Shown piece by piece: positions 44,107 to 52,535 of a DNA stretch of 64,000 bases. How positions within the stretch are numbered: the stretch's first letter is position 1; each line of letters begins with the position of its first letter. The notes beneath the pieces are model-generated. The model was not told where the DNA came from. It did no database searches and saw only the letters and a list, made by a program, of their open reading frames with translations. Both the position numbers and the translations under genes were made by a program. This DNA is from an uncultured Aquimarina sp. GTDB taxonomy: Bacteria > Bacteroidota > Bacteroidia > Flavobacteriales > Flavobacteriaceae. The stretch lies in assembly GCA_947502885.1 (NCBI GenBank), contig CANNBP010000001.1:434001-498000 (forward strand), in the 5' to 3' direction.

Positions 44107-44319
44107 ATGACAAATCGAAAACTTAAAAAGCTCCTTAAGCGAAGCAAAGGAGCTAAAACTGTCTACGGTATTTCCAAAGTTCTTGGGGTGAGTCCTCAGG
44201 CTGGAGATTATGTGGTAAAAAGGAAAGATCTTGCAAAGGATTTTGCTCGATTACAGAAAATTGCGGATTATATGGGCGTAGAAATAAGAGATATTATTGA
44301 TTATACTGAGAAAAAATAA
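44107..44319 (+). CDS. Small helix-turn-helix protein (candidate autoregulator)
   Basis: 70 aa, lysine-rich. Residues ~15-50 (A-K-T-V-Y-G-I-S-K-V-L-G-V-S-P-Q-A-G-D-Y-V-V-K) have the shape of a helix-turn-helix like those in Cro/CI-type proteins, followed by L-Q-K-I-A-D-Y-M-G-V-E-I-R-D-I-I. No toxin or partner gene overlaps it; the divergent neighbour is an exported protein. DNA binding is inferred. A strong terminator follows at 44374. Confidence 0.75.
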   Translation: MTNRKLKKLLKRSKGAKTVYGISKVLGVSPQAGDYVVKRKDLAKDFARLQKIADYMGVEIRDIIDYTEKK

Positions 44320-44373
44320 GTTAGCTAAACTCGTTTCTTTACCTTAGTCAAGTTCACCTGACCACAAAAAAAC

Positions 44374-44407
44374 AACCCCTGAATAGTTAAACCATTCAGG
44401 GGTTTTT
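44374..44407 (+). terminator. Intrinsic terminator after small HTH gene
   Basis: AACCCCTGAAT (44374-44384) pairs perfectly with ATTCAGGGGTT (44394-44404) around a 9-base loop, followed by Ts. An A-rich left flank lets it serve the convergent S41 peptidase gene as well. Confidence 0.9.
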
Positions 44408-44461
44408 ATAAAGAATCCGGGAGGGTATTCCAAATGTTTTATTTATTATAAATTTTTCTTT

Positions 44462-45772
44462 TTATAGGGATTTTATCTTTTGTAGCATCTCTTTTGCATT
44501 TTCTCCTACCCAACCTTCTGGATCCATTTCAAAAGCCTTCTCATAATATTCTTTTGCCTTTTCTTTATTATCAAGTTTTAAATAAGCCTCTGCAAGACTA
44601 TCCCAAGTATTTGCAGAATTTGGAAAAGCAATTGTATTAAACTCGAAAATAACAACACCTACTTCTGCTTGGTCTTTTTGAATATAACCATACCCTAGGT
44701 TATTTACTTCTCCTTCATCAATCATATTAGCTTTTACTAACCTTTCTAATTGCTCAAATACATATTTTTTCTTTTCTATCGTAACTTTTCCATCTTTTAT
44801 ATTATCAAGCTTTTCTTCTAATGGCTTAAAGTAAGAATCTCTATATGCTATTGACTTACTTTTAGACAATTCTTTTGCTTTTTCTAAGGCATCATCGGCA
44901 TTAATAACAATATCGGGTTGCACTCCTGTCCCTTCCCAATTTGTTTTTGTTACTGGGTTTATCGTTCTGGCAAATGGAATACCAATACTATAACCATTAC
45001 TTAAAGAAAACCCTCTTGTGGGGTGTGCACCTCCGCCTGTAACCTCCCCTATTATAGTTGCTCTACCTCTACTTTGCATCGTATATGAGAAATCTTCGGC
45101 TCCAGAAAATGTTCTTTTACTCGTAAGTATAAACACAGGAACCTTTGGTCTTTTTCGTCCTTCTACATCAACAACCCATAATTCTTCGGTATGATTTTTA
45201 GAACGAGAATAAATAGAATTAAGAAGTAATTTTTCATTAAAAAAATAACTGGATAAATAATTCACCGTTGACGGGCTTCCTCCACCATTTCTTCTCATAT
45301 CAATAATAAGAGCATCAGCCGACTCAACCCCTTTCATAGCCAAATCAATTAGTTCTAAATGATTTTTATTCCCACCAAAATAGGACAAATCAATGTATCC
45401 AATATTAGATTTAAATAGCTGAAAGCCTCTAAGCATAGGCTTACCATAACGTGACAAATTATTTATAAAGGATTTTTCTGCATTCTTTCCTTTTTGTGTT
45501 CTAGGGGCAGAAAACCTTAAATGTTTGTCTTTAGTAATTTTTTGTAACTCTTGTGTAAATGATTTGGCAAACTCTGGTGGGGTCATTTTATCAAAAAAAT
45601 TCTTCTTCATCAAAGCATCTAAATGGGTATTGGTTTCCTTTGCCTTATCCAAAAAAATATAATTTTCTACCAGTAACTTTTGCGCTTCTTTGATTATATC
45701 ATTGTTAGATTGAGCATGGTGTACGGATACCATAAAGAATAAGACGATTACTAAAATTCTTTTGATTAACAT
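44462..45772 (-). CDS. Secreted S41-family peptidase with TPR tail
   Basis: 436 aa with a signal peptide (cleavage after H-H-A-Q, ~21). The S41 (C-terminal-processing/IRBP-like) core spans ~60-330, with R-N-G-G-G (~161-165) and the nucleophile S223 in T-F-S-G-A-E-D. No PDZ domain is evident. C-terminal TPR-like helices (~370-430: A-N-T-W-D-S-L-A-E-A-Y, K-A-K-E-Y-Y-E-K-A-F) resemble a common Bacteroidota form. It acts in the periplasm or outside; substrates unknown. Confidence 0.88.
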   Translation of the reverse strand: MLIKRILVIVLFFMVSVHHAQSNNDIIKEAQKLLVENYIFLDKAKETNTHLDALMKKNFFDKMTPPEFAKSFTQELQKITKDKHLRFSAPRTQKGKNAEKSFINNLSRYGKPMLRGFQLFKSNIGYIDLSYFGGNKNHLELIDLAMKGVESADALIIDMRRNGGGSPSTVNYLSSYFFNEKLLLNSIYSRSKNHTEELWVVDVEGRKRPKVPVFILTSKRTFSGAEDFSYTMQSRGRATIIGEVTGGGAHPTRGFSLSNGYSIGIPFARTINPVTKTNWEGTGVQPDIVINADDALEKAKELSKSKSIAYRDSYFKPLEEKLDNIKDGKVTIEKKKYVFEQLERLVKANMIDEGEVNNLGYGYIQKDQAEVGVVIFEFNTIAFPNSANTWDSLAEAYLKLDNKEKAKEYYEKAFEMDPEGWVGENAKEMLQKIKSL

Positions 45773-45883
45773 TGTTCGTTTTTTGATTGAAAAATAATGA
45801 AACTGTTCGTTTTGATTAATGTAAAGGAATGAAGAAAACCGTCCTTAAAATAGAACGAAATTAGCCTTTAAGAGAATTTAACA

Positions 45884-46672
45884 CTATAATTTTCTAAACT
45901 CATTTGGTTTAAAACCCGTGTTCAATTTAAAAATTTTAGAAAAGTGACTTTGATCAGAGAAGCCGCAAAGAAATGCAATTTCTGTAAGGGTTTTGGTAGA
46001 GTGTTTTAAAAGCACTATTGCTTTTTCTATTTTAATTCTTCTCATATACTCTCCTAGTGTACAATTGAAATATTTCGAAAAATGTTTAGAAATAGTAACA
46101 GGATGAATATTTAACTCTCTAGACAACTCATCAAGTGTAATAAACTCATCCCAACGATCACAGAGTAATTCTTTGATTGTAGTTACCCATATTGGAATAC
46201 TATGAGGTGTTGTCTTATGATTCGAAAGCAAGTTTAATAAAGAAACATGTATTGCATCGGAAGAACACACATCATTAACCCGTAATTCTTTATAAATTTT
46301 TAATAGTTGAAATTGAACCTCTAGATTTTTAAGAATTGAGGTTTGAAAGCTTGAAGTCGAAAGTTCATTTTTAACAAAGAAATCATCATTAATTTCAATA
46401 TTTAAGTTTTCTGAAGGAAACGCAGTATGCCTATTACGATGTATCTCATACTTATCATATAACATTATACTGCCAGATGTTGCTTGAATATCTTCTTTTT
46501 TTCTAGACTCTAAATTCCCTCCTTGTAAAACCAAACAAAGGTGATACTTTTCATGTGAATGCCAATCTTCTGAAACTGGCTTAGTGTATTTTACTAATGA
46601 AATATCATAACCTTCAAACGAAAACTGTTCTGCTGTTTTCCCTAAAAACTCTTTAGCTCTTAATTTGATCAT
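45884..46672 (-). CDS. AraC-family transcription regulator
   Basis: 262 aa with an N-terminal cupin-like sensing domain (E-D-W-H-S-H-E-K-Y-H-L near residue 36) and a C-terminal double HTH (~165-262), including I-A-F-L-C-G-F-S-D-Q-S-H-F-S-K-I-F-K. It lies 91 bases downstream of the LytTR gene on the same strand and may be cotranscribed. AraC proteins usually bind two direct half-sites near a promoter; the target is not evident here. Confidence 0.88.
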   Translation of the reverse strand: MIKLRAKEFLGKTAEQFSFEGYDISLVKYTKPVSEDWHSHEKYHLCLVLQGGNLESRKKEDIQATSGSIMLYDKYEIHRNRHTAFPSENLNIEINDDFFVKNELSTSSFQTSILKNLEVQFQLLKIYKELRVNDVCSSDAIHVSLLNLLSNHKTTPHSIPIWVTTIKELLCDRWDEFITLDELSRELNIHPVTISKHFSKYFNCTLGEYMRRIKIEKAIVLLKHSTKTLTEIAFLCGFSDQSHFSKIFKLNTGFKPNEFRKL

Positions 46673-46763
46673 GATACACTTTTTTTAGTACTCTTTTTAA
46701 AGATTACGTCGCAAATTTTTAAATCACAAAAATTACACCAATTATTAATTAATATAAATTTTT

Positions 46764-47474
46764 CTATATTTCCTCAATTCTATCTAAAACAAGTTTTCGA
46801 TAAGATTTACCAATAGGTAAGGTTGTATTGTCATTAAGAACCAATCTATTACCATCTATTAGCTTTAACAAATTGATGTTAATCACATATGATTTATGAA
46901 TCCTTATAAAATCTTTCTTTGGTACTTTATCAATGATATAAGATAATGTATTTGGAGTTAAAATCATTGTATCTGTGAATATTTTAATATAATTTCCATA
47001 AGCTTCAATGTATTTGATCTCATCAAACGAAACTTTTATCAATTTTTTATCACTCTTTACAAAAATCGAAGAAATCAACTCATTTTTTACCACATTAGAA
47101 TTTTCCTGAATCGGTTTTTCTGTTTTTTGAACTTTCATAACGGCTTGTATAAACCTTTCTAAAGAAAATGGTTTCAACAAATAATCTGTGACAGATAACT
47201 CAAATCCTTCTAATGCATATTCAGGATACGCCGTTGTAATAATGACATTTGGTCTTTTTTGCATCGTTTTTAACAAGCTCAAACCTGATAGTTTTGGCAT
47301 ATTAATATCTAAAAAAAGAAGTGTTACATCTTCTTCTTGCACTACTTTCATAACTTCAAAAGCATCTTTACAAGAGGCTATAAGTTGTAAATTAGGTACT
47401 TGTATAATATAATTTTCTAGAATCTGACGTGCAATTGGCTCATCATCTGCTATGATGCATTTTGTAATTTCCAT
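46764..47474 (-). CDS. LytTR-family response regulator
   Basis: 236 aa. Receiver residues D10-D11, D56 (L-F-L-D-I-N-M-P) and K101 (L-L-K-P-F) are intact; the LytTR domain (~130-232) has Y-I-E-A-Y-G-N-Y-I-K-I and I-R-I-H-K-S-Y-V-I-N. It begins 1 base after the stop of the LytS kinase. The system is divergent from a serine-hydrolase/ABC-exporter operon that is a natural regulatory target. Confidence 0.93.
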   Translation of the reverse strand: MEITKCIIADDEPIARQILENYIIQVPNLQLIASCKDAFEVMKVVQEEDVTLLFLDINMPKLSGLSLLKTMQKRPNVIITTAYPEYALEGFELSVTDYLLKPFSLERFIQAVMKVQKTEKPIQENSNVVKNELISSIFVKSDKKLIKVSFDEIKYIEAYGNYIKIFTDTMILTPNTLSYIIDKVPKKDFIRIHKSYVININLLKLIDGNRLVLNDNTTLPIGKSYRKLVLDRIEEI

Positions 47475-47475
47475 T

Positions 47476-48447
47476 TTATAGTTTTAATGTTAAGTCAACA
47501 CTATACTCTTCTTCTTTATCTTCAACCTTTAAAGTATGTCTATTAGGATATATTAAGCTTAATCTTTTTTTAGCATTACTTAAACCTATACCGCTCTTTC
47601 CTTTTTCCATATTTACATATCCTTTCGTAGTGGTATTAACACATGAAAACTGTAATTCAGAATCTCTAATCTGGATATCAATAAAGACCATACTTTTCTC
47701 ATTTTTAGTAACTCCCAAATGTTTAAACGCATTTTCTACAAATACGATTAACAACATTGGAGCAATATGAAATGCAGGAATATTTTGTGATATATTTAAT
47801 TTTATATCTGTTTTATCCTCTAATCGTATACTTTCTAAGGATACATAATTTTGTATGTACTTAATTTCTTTTTCTAATGGCACTAGCTGTTCTTTTGTAT
47901 CATAAAGACTATATCTAAGTAAATCAGATAATTTTAACATCAACTCTGGTAATTTATTAGAACTCACCACCGATAATCCGTATAAATTGTTTAGGGTATT
48001 AAATAAAAAATGAGGATTCAATTGGGCTTTTAGCAACTTTAACTCAGCATCTTTAATCTCTTGCCTACGAACAAAACTATCTTTGGCAATTTTTATAGCG
48101 GAGCTAAACAATAAAGCCAATGTCATAATCGAAAAAAGATTATACACCATTTGCCATTTAAACTCTTCGGTTTCTAGGTAAATCAGACACACGGCTAAAA
48201 CACTAAAAACAAGTGTATTAAAAAAAAATAAAACTACTCCCATTAGTTTATTTTTTTTATTAAAAAGAGGGATTATTTTAAGATTATTAATATAAACAGG
48301 TATGGTTAAGAATGTAACTACAATCACTGCCGTTAAAAGTTTATTTTCTGCTTGAATAGACATCGAAATAATCAATATCACAAAACACCATACGGCTATA
48401 TTTTGCACATAACGATTATCTAACCACTTTTCAATCCTTGTTGACAT
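47476..48447 (-). CDS. LytS-type sensor histidine kinase
   Basis: 323 aa from ATG 48447 (a TTG at 48471 is less likely; the ATG follows an A/G-rich stretch). Four transmembrane helices occupy residues ~14-120, then the His_kinase domain with H146 in Q-L-N-P-H-F-L-F-N and N-box V-F-V-E-N-A-F-K-H. The short transmembrane sensor with little extracytoplasmic sequence resembles kinases that sense membrane or peptide stress. Partner of the adjacent LytTR regulator. Confidence 0.9.
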   Translation of the reverse strand: MSTRIEKWLDNRYVQNIAVWCFVILIISMSIQAENKLLTAVIVVTFLTIPVYINNLKIIPLFNKKNKLMGVVLFFFNTLVFSVLAVCLIYLETEEFKWQMVYNLFSIMTLALLFSSAIKIAKDSFVRRQEIKDAELKLLKAQLNPHFLFNTLNNLYGLSVVSSNKLPELMLKLSDLLRYSLYDTKEQLVPLEKEIKYIQNYVSLESIRLEDKTDIKLNISQNIPAFHIAPMLLIVFVENAFKHLGVTKNEKSMVFIDIQIRDSELQFSCVNTTTKGYVNMEKGKSGIGLSNAKKRLSLIYPNRHTLKVEDKEEEYSVDLTLKL

Positions 48448-48673
48448 ACTTTTTCTTTTTAATGCTATCAAAAATACTAGGTAAAAGAGTTAATAGCACC
48501 ATTTACATGACCAAAGTATTGATTTTAAATGTAAACATCATTTATAAACTGATGAAGGTAAGATTTAACCTTACAGATCACTTATCATTAATATACTATC
48601 GTTGATCATTCTTTTTTTTTAAAGTAATCGTTTCGAAGGACTTTTGAGGTATTAAATCAAAAATACTATAGTC

Positions 48674-50023
48674 ATGAAGTTTATACACAGTTTATGTTTA
48701 CTCATTATTTTCGCCCTTATTTCTATATTAAATTCAATACAGGCACAACAAAACCTTGAATCTATAATGAACTTATACGATTTTGAATTAAAACAAGTAA
48801 ACAAAGGAGTATCTATACTCATAAAAAAGAACGGTCTAATAGAAACAGTAGGTATAGGAAATTTTAATCTTTCAGAAAAAAGTGTCTTTAACATAGGTAG
48901 CGCAACAAAGACTTTTACAGCAATTTTAATACTGCAAGAGGAAGAAAAAGGAACGATCAAAATAACCGATAGTATAGGTAATTATCTTTCTCCTATTAAA
49001 AATGTTGATGGCAGTTTAACAATCGAGTCATTACTAAGGCATGAAAGTGGTCTCGGAGAAATCGTTGGTCGTGATACTAAGACCTATTTCTACTCTAAAA
49101 ATGACTCTATTTATGGCAAAAATATCATAGATACTTTTCCCGATAATACTCCAAGTAATGTAGGAAGTTATTCATATTGTAACGGTAATTATATTCTTTT
49201 AGGTAAAATCCTTGAAAAGATAACAGATCAAAGCTATTTTGACCTTATAAGAGAACGCATCCTTGCTCCTCTAAACATGCATGACTCTTATCCATATCTT
49301 CATAAGAATATTCCCAATTTGGCACCACCATTAGACGAAAATAAGGACGTATCTGATGTACTTGATCATCGCTATTTTGCTAATTATGCTTATGCTGCAG
49401 GAAGTATTGCTTCTACTCTATTGGATATGGAAAAGTTCTATACTGCTCTTTTTGAAACAGAAGTTTTACTAAAAAAAGAAACTTTAACCAGAATGCTGCC
49501 TTCAAAAAACAGTACCTATGGATTAGGTATCATGTCATATACCTACAATAGCAAAATCTATTACGGCCATGGCGGAAACAATATTGGTTATGCTTTTAGA
49601 AATGCATATAACCCTAAGACCAAAAACCTAGTTTTATTTTTTAGTAATACTCGTAGAATACCATTTCGATCTGCTATAAATGAGAATTTAATAGGGTATT
49701 TACACAATAAACCTATTGCCCAAAAATTGAAATTAGATATTACTAGAGATTTTCAAGATTTTATAGGGAAATATGTTTTAGACCAAGTAAATGTTGAGTT
49801 AGAAATTATCTCTGAGCAGCATCAAATGTTTATGCTTATTCAGGGACAAAAAGTTCTTTTAGCATATCAAGATCAAAACACATTATATGATGTTAATGTG
49901 GGTGTACGATTGCAAAGAATTAAAGGTAATTCCAACGCTCTTATGTTTCAACAAAATGATTTCAAAGCAAAATTGAGACGTAAATCAGAAAACACCTCAA
50001 ACAAAAAACTTTTAAAAAAATAA
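48674..50023 (+). CDS. Secreted serine hydrolase, class C beta-lactamase fold
   Basis: 449 aa with a signal peptide ending S-I-Q-A-Q (~25). Catalytic motifs: S76-A-T-K79, Y-C-N in Y-S-Y-C-N-G-N-Y, and H-G-G in Y-Y-G-H-G-G-N-N-I. The C-terminal ~90 residues form an extra domain common in peptidase-like members. It precedes the ABC ATPase by 7 bases and so belongs to the exporter operon; it could inactivate a peptide or lactam, but that is inference. Confidence 0.87.
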   Translation: MKFIHSLCLLIIFALISILNSIQAQQNLESIMNLYDFELKQVNKGVSILIKKNGLIETVGIGNFNLSEKSVFNIGSATKTFTAILILQEEEKGTIKITDSIGNYLSPIKNVDGSLTIESLLRHESGLGEIVGRDTKTYFYSKNDSIYGKNIIDTFPDNTPSNVGSYSYCNGNYILLGKILEKITDQSYFDLIRERILAPLNMHDSYPYLHKNIPNLAPPLDENKDVSDVLDHRYFANYAYAAGSIASTLLDMEKFYTALFETEVLLKKETLTRMLPSKNSTYGLGIMSYTYNSKIYYGHGGNNIGYAFRNAYNPKTKNLVLFFSNTRRIPFRSAINENLIGYLHNKPIAQKLKLDITRDFQDFIGKYVLDQVNVELEIISEQHQMFMLIQGQKVLLAYQDQNTLYDVNVGVRLQRIKGNSNALMFQQNDFKAKLRRKSENTSNKKLLKK

Positions 50024-50030
50024 TTATCCT

Positions 50031-50906
50031 ATGAAATTAGAAATTCAAAATGTTTCTAAAAGATATAATAGAAACAAATACGGAATAAAAGAATACAGCC
50101 TAGCTATAGAAAGAGGAATATTAGGTTTACTAGGACCAAATGGAGCTGGAAAATCTACACTACTCAAAATGATCGCAACGATCAATAAACCAACTAATGG
50201 CTCAATTTTATTAAATAAAAACAATATTATAAAAGACCCTAATTATGTTAGAAAACAACTTGGTTATTTACCTCAAGATTTTGGAGTATATCCTAACTTA
50301 AACGCGTATGAATTTTTAACATACATGGCTGCATTAAAAGGTGTTGGGGGGCCACACTTAAAAAAACGTATCGAATTGCTATTAGAAGGCTTAAACCTTA
50401 CAGAAGTTGCCACAAAACCAATAGGTAGTTATTCTGGTGGAATGAAACAACGTATTGGTATTGCTCAAGCCCTACTTAATAATCCCAAACTATTATTACT
50501 TGATGAACCAACAGTTGGTTTAGATCCAGAAGAAAGAGTACGTTTTAGAAATCTAATTGTCGAGTTGGCAAATGATTGCATAATAATCTTATCATCACAT
50601 ATTGTTTCTGATATTGATACAATTGCAGATAAAGTAGCGATTATGAAAGATGGGCAACTCCTTTCTTTAGGTACTCAAGATTTTATTACAAATCAAGCAA
50701 AAAATAAAGTATTTGAGACTGAGGTATCCAAAGACCAACTTCAATTTTTTAAGAACAAATATGTGATATTAAATACCATTAGAAAAAAAGATTCTATGCT
50801 GGTAAGATATATTTCTGAAGATACAAATACTTCTTCTACCCCATGTCAATACAATCTTGAAGATGCTTATTTATATATCACCAAAACTAATTCTGTACAT
50901 GTATGA
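50031..50906 (+). CDS. ABC transporter ATP-binding protein
   Basis: 291 aa. Walker A G-P-N-G-A-G-K-S-T (~35-43), Q-loop Y-L-P-Q-D-F-G, signature Y-S-G-G-M-K-Q-R, Walker B L-L-L-L-D-E-P-T-V-G-L-D and switch His in I-I-L-S-S-H. It is of the DrrA/CcmA-like export type. It overlaps the permease gene by 4 bases (ATGA), so both subunits are made together. Confidence 0.93.
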   Translation: MKLEIQNVSKRYNRNKYGIKEYSLAIERGILGLLGPNGAGKSTLLKMIATINKPTNGSILLNKNNIIKDPNYVRKQLGYLPQDFGVYPNLNAYEFLTYMAALKGVGGPHLKKRIELLLEGLNLTEVATKPIGSYSGGMKQRIGIAQALLNNPKLLLLDEPTVGLDPEERVRFRNLIVELANDCIIILSSHIVSDIDTIADKVAIMKDGQLLSLGTQDFITNQAKNKVFETEVSKDQLQFFKNKYVILNTIRKKDSMLVRYISEDTNTSSTPCQYNLEDAYLYITKTNSVHV

Positions 50907-52447
50907 AAAACTTTGTATTAATAATAGCATCAGATTACCGACAACGCACAAGAAGCTACGCGTTTTTAATAACATTATGTATTAGTTTGGCAGCTGGATA
51001 TTCATTTATACCATCTCTAGATGCCAACTACTCTACAATTCGAATAGGTGAATATATAGGTAACTACAATAGCTCTTGGATTGGATATGTATCTGCAATG
51101 ATGACAAGTATGTTCCTATCCTTGATTGGATTTTATTTAATAAATAGCACGATCAAAAATGACATAACCAGTAAAATTGGGCAAATTATATCAGCAACCA
51201 AAATTTCAAACTTTGAGTATTTATTATCAAAAATGTTAAGTAATTTTTTGGTCTTACTAACCATAGCCTTACTGGTTTTTGCTATGAGCATATTACTCTT
51301 CTTTTTTTACAACGAAGGGTATTCTTTTATTGTTTTACAATTTATCAAGCCATTTTGTATCATAACCATTCCTTCTTTATTTTTTATTTCTGGGTTGGCT
51401 GTGTTGTTCGAAGTCATCTTCGTAAAATATTCAATACTTCAAAATATACTATTTTTCTTTCTTTTTATTGTTATTCATGCGACTAATTCTGGTAGTACAG
51501 ACTACCAATATCTTGATATGTCAGGTACTCAAATAGTAACACATAAAATGGAAGAAACAGTAAAAAATATAACTCCAAATTCTAATGACATAGATTTATC
51601 AATAGGTTATATTCTTGGTAACACTTCAACTCCTCAACAATTTGATTTTAAAGGTATAGAATTCCCAAAAAAGTATATTTTTAGTCGGTTATGTTGGATG
51701 TTACTTGGCTTAGGTTTAATATTAATATCATCTATTATTTTTCATAGATTCAGAAACAAAGAACAGTTATCTATACATAAGAAAAAAGTAACTTTAAAAA
51801 CCACAACAAAAAACGATATTCATATATCTAGTCTTTCCAAAATATCCCCTTCTTACAAAATTAAACCTTTATTGTTGACAGAATTTAAGTTACTTATTAG
51901 AAGAGGTAACAAATGGCTATGGTTATTAAATTGCATAGGGATAATAGGCTTATTTTTTGCTCCAATCACGATAGCTCATCAAATGGTGCTCCCTGTTTTA
52001 TGGTTTTTACAAGTTGATCGTTGGTCTTCTTTGGTTACAAAAGAACAATTGTTTAACACTTATTTTTTTTCTGAAACTTCATATAAACCATTACAAAGGC
52101 ATTTTGTTTCTCAGGTACTTTCGGGTATTTTATTAGCAATTTTGATTTCTTTGCCACTAGTTATTAGATATATTTTCATACTAGATTATATAGTAATTCT
52201 CTCAATTATTTTAGGAGGAATATTAATAGTGTCTTTTGCAGTATTATTAGGGCTATTAAGTAAAGGAAAGAAACTATTCGAAATCCTATTTTTTTTACTA
52301 ACCTACATGAATATCAACAAAATACCTTTTACCGATTACTACGGAAGCTTATATCATTCCCTTATCTATGTTTTTTCTTTAACTTTAATCATAACCATAT
52401 GTCTAGGTATTAGTTATTTTCTTAAAATAATGAACTTAAACAGATAG
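50903..52447 (+). CDS. ABC-2-type transporter permease
   Basis: 514 aa with about ten to twelve hydrophobic segments arranged in two halves separated by a soluble stretch (~215-255 and ~285-325). No peptidase domain is attached, unlike the M1-fused ABC-2 permeases of some Bacteroidota. It forms the exporter with the preceding ATPase; substrate unknown. The divergent LytS/LytTR system suggests a stress- or peptide-responsive pump. Confidence 0.83.
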   Translation: MKNFVLIIASDYRQRTRSYAFLITLCISLAAGYSFIPSLDANYSTIRIGEYIGNYNSSWIGYVSAMMTSMFLSLIGFYLINSTIKNDITSKIGQIISATKISNFEYLLSKMLSNFLVLLTIALLVFAMSILLFFFYNEGYSFIVLQFIKPFCIITIPSLFFISGLAVLFEVIFVKYSILQNILFFFLFIVIHATNSGSTDYQYLDMSGTQIVTHKMEETVKNITPNSNDIDLSIGYILGNTSTPQQFDFKGIEFPKKYIFSRLCWMLLGLGLILISSIIFHRFRNKEQLSIHKKKVTLKTTTKNDIHISSLSKISPSYKIKPLLLTEFKLLIRRGNKWLWLLNCIGIIGLFFAPITIAHQMVLPVLWFLQVDRWSSLVTKEQLFNTYFFSETSYKPLQRHFVSQVLSGILLAILISLPLVIRYIFILDYIVILSIILGGILIVSFAVLLGLLSKGKKLFEILFFLLTYMNINKIPFTDYYGSLYHSLIYVFSLTLIITICLGISYFLKIMNLNR

Positions 52448-52481
52448 AGTATAAAATCACCTAAAATAACAGTCATTAATC

Positions 52482-52516
52482 AATAAGGCTCATGAGATGA
52501 TCTCATGAGCCTTATT
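52482..52516. terminator. Convergent terminator between permease and M14 peptidase genes
   Basis: AATAAGGCTCATGAGA (52482-52497) and TCTCATGAGCCTTATT (52501-52516) pair perfectly over 16 bp with a 3-base loop. It sits between converging genes and would serve both. Confidence 0.88.
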
Positions 52517-52535
52517 TGCGTTTAATTATTGTTCC

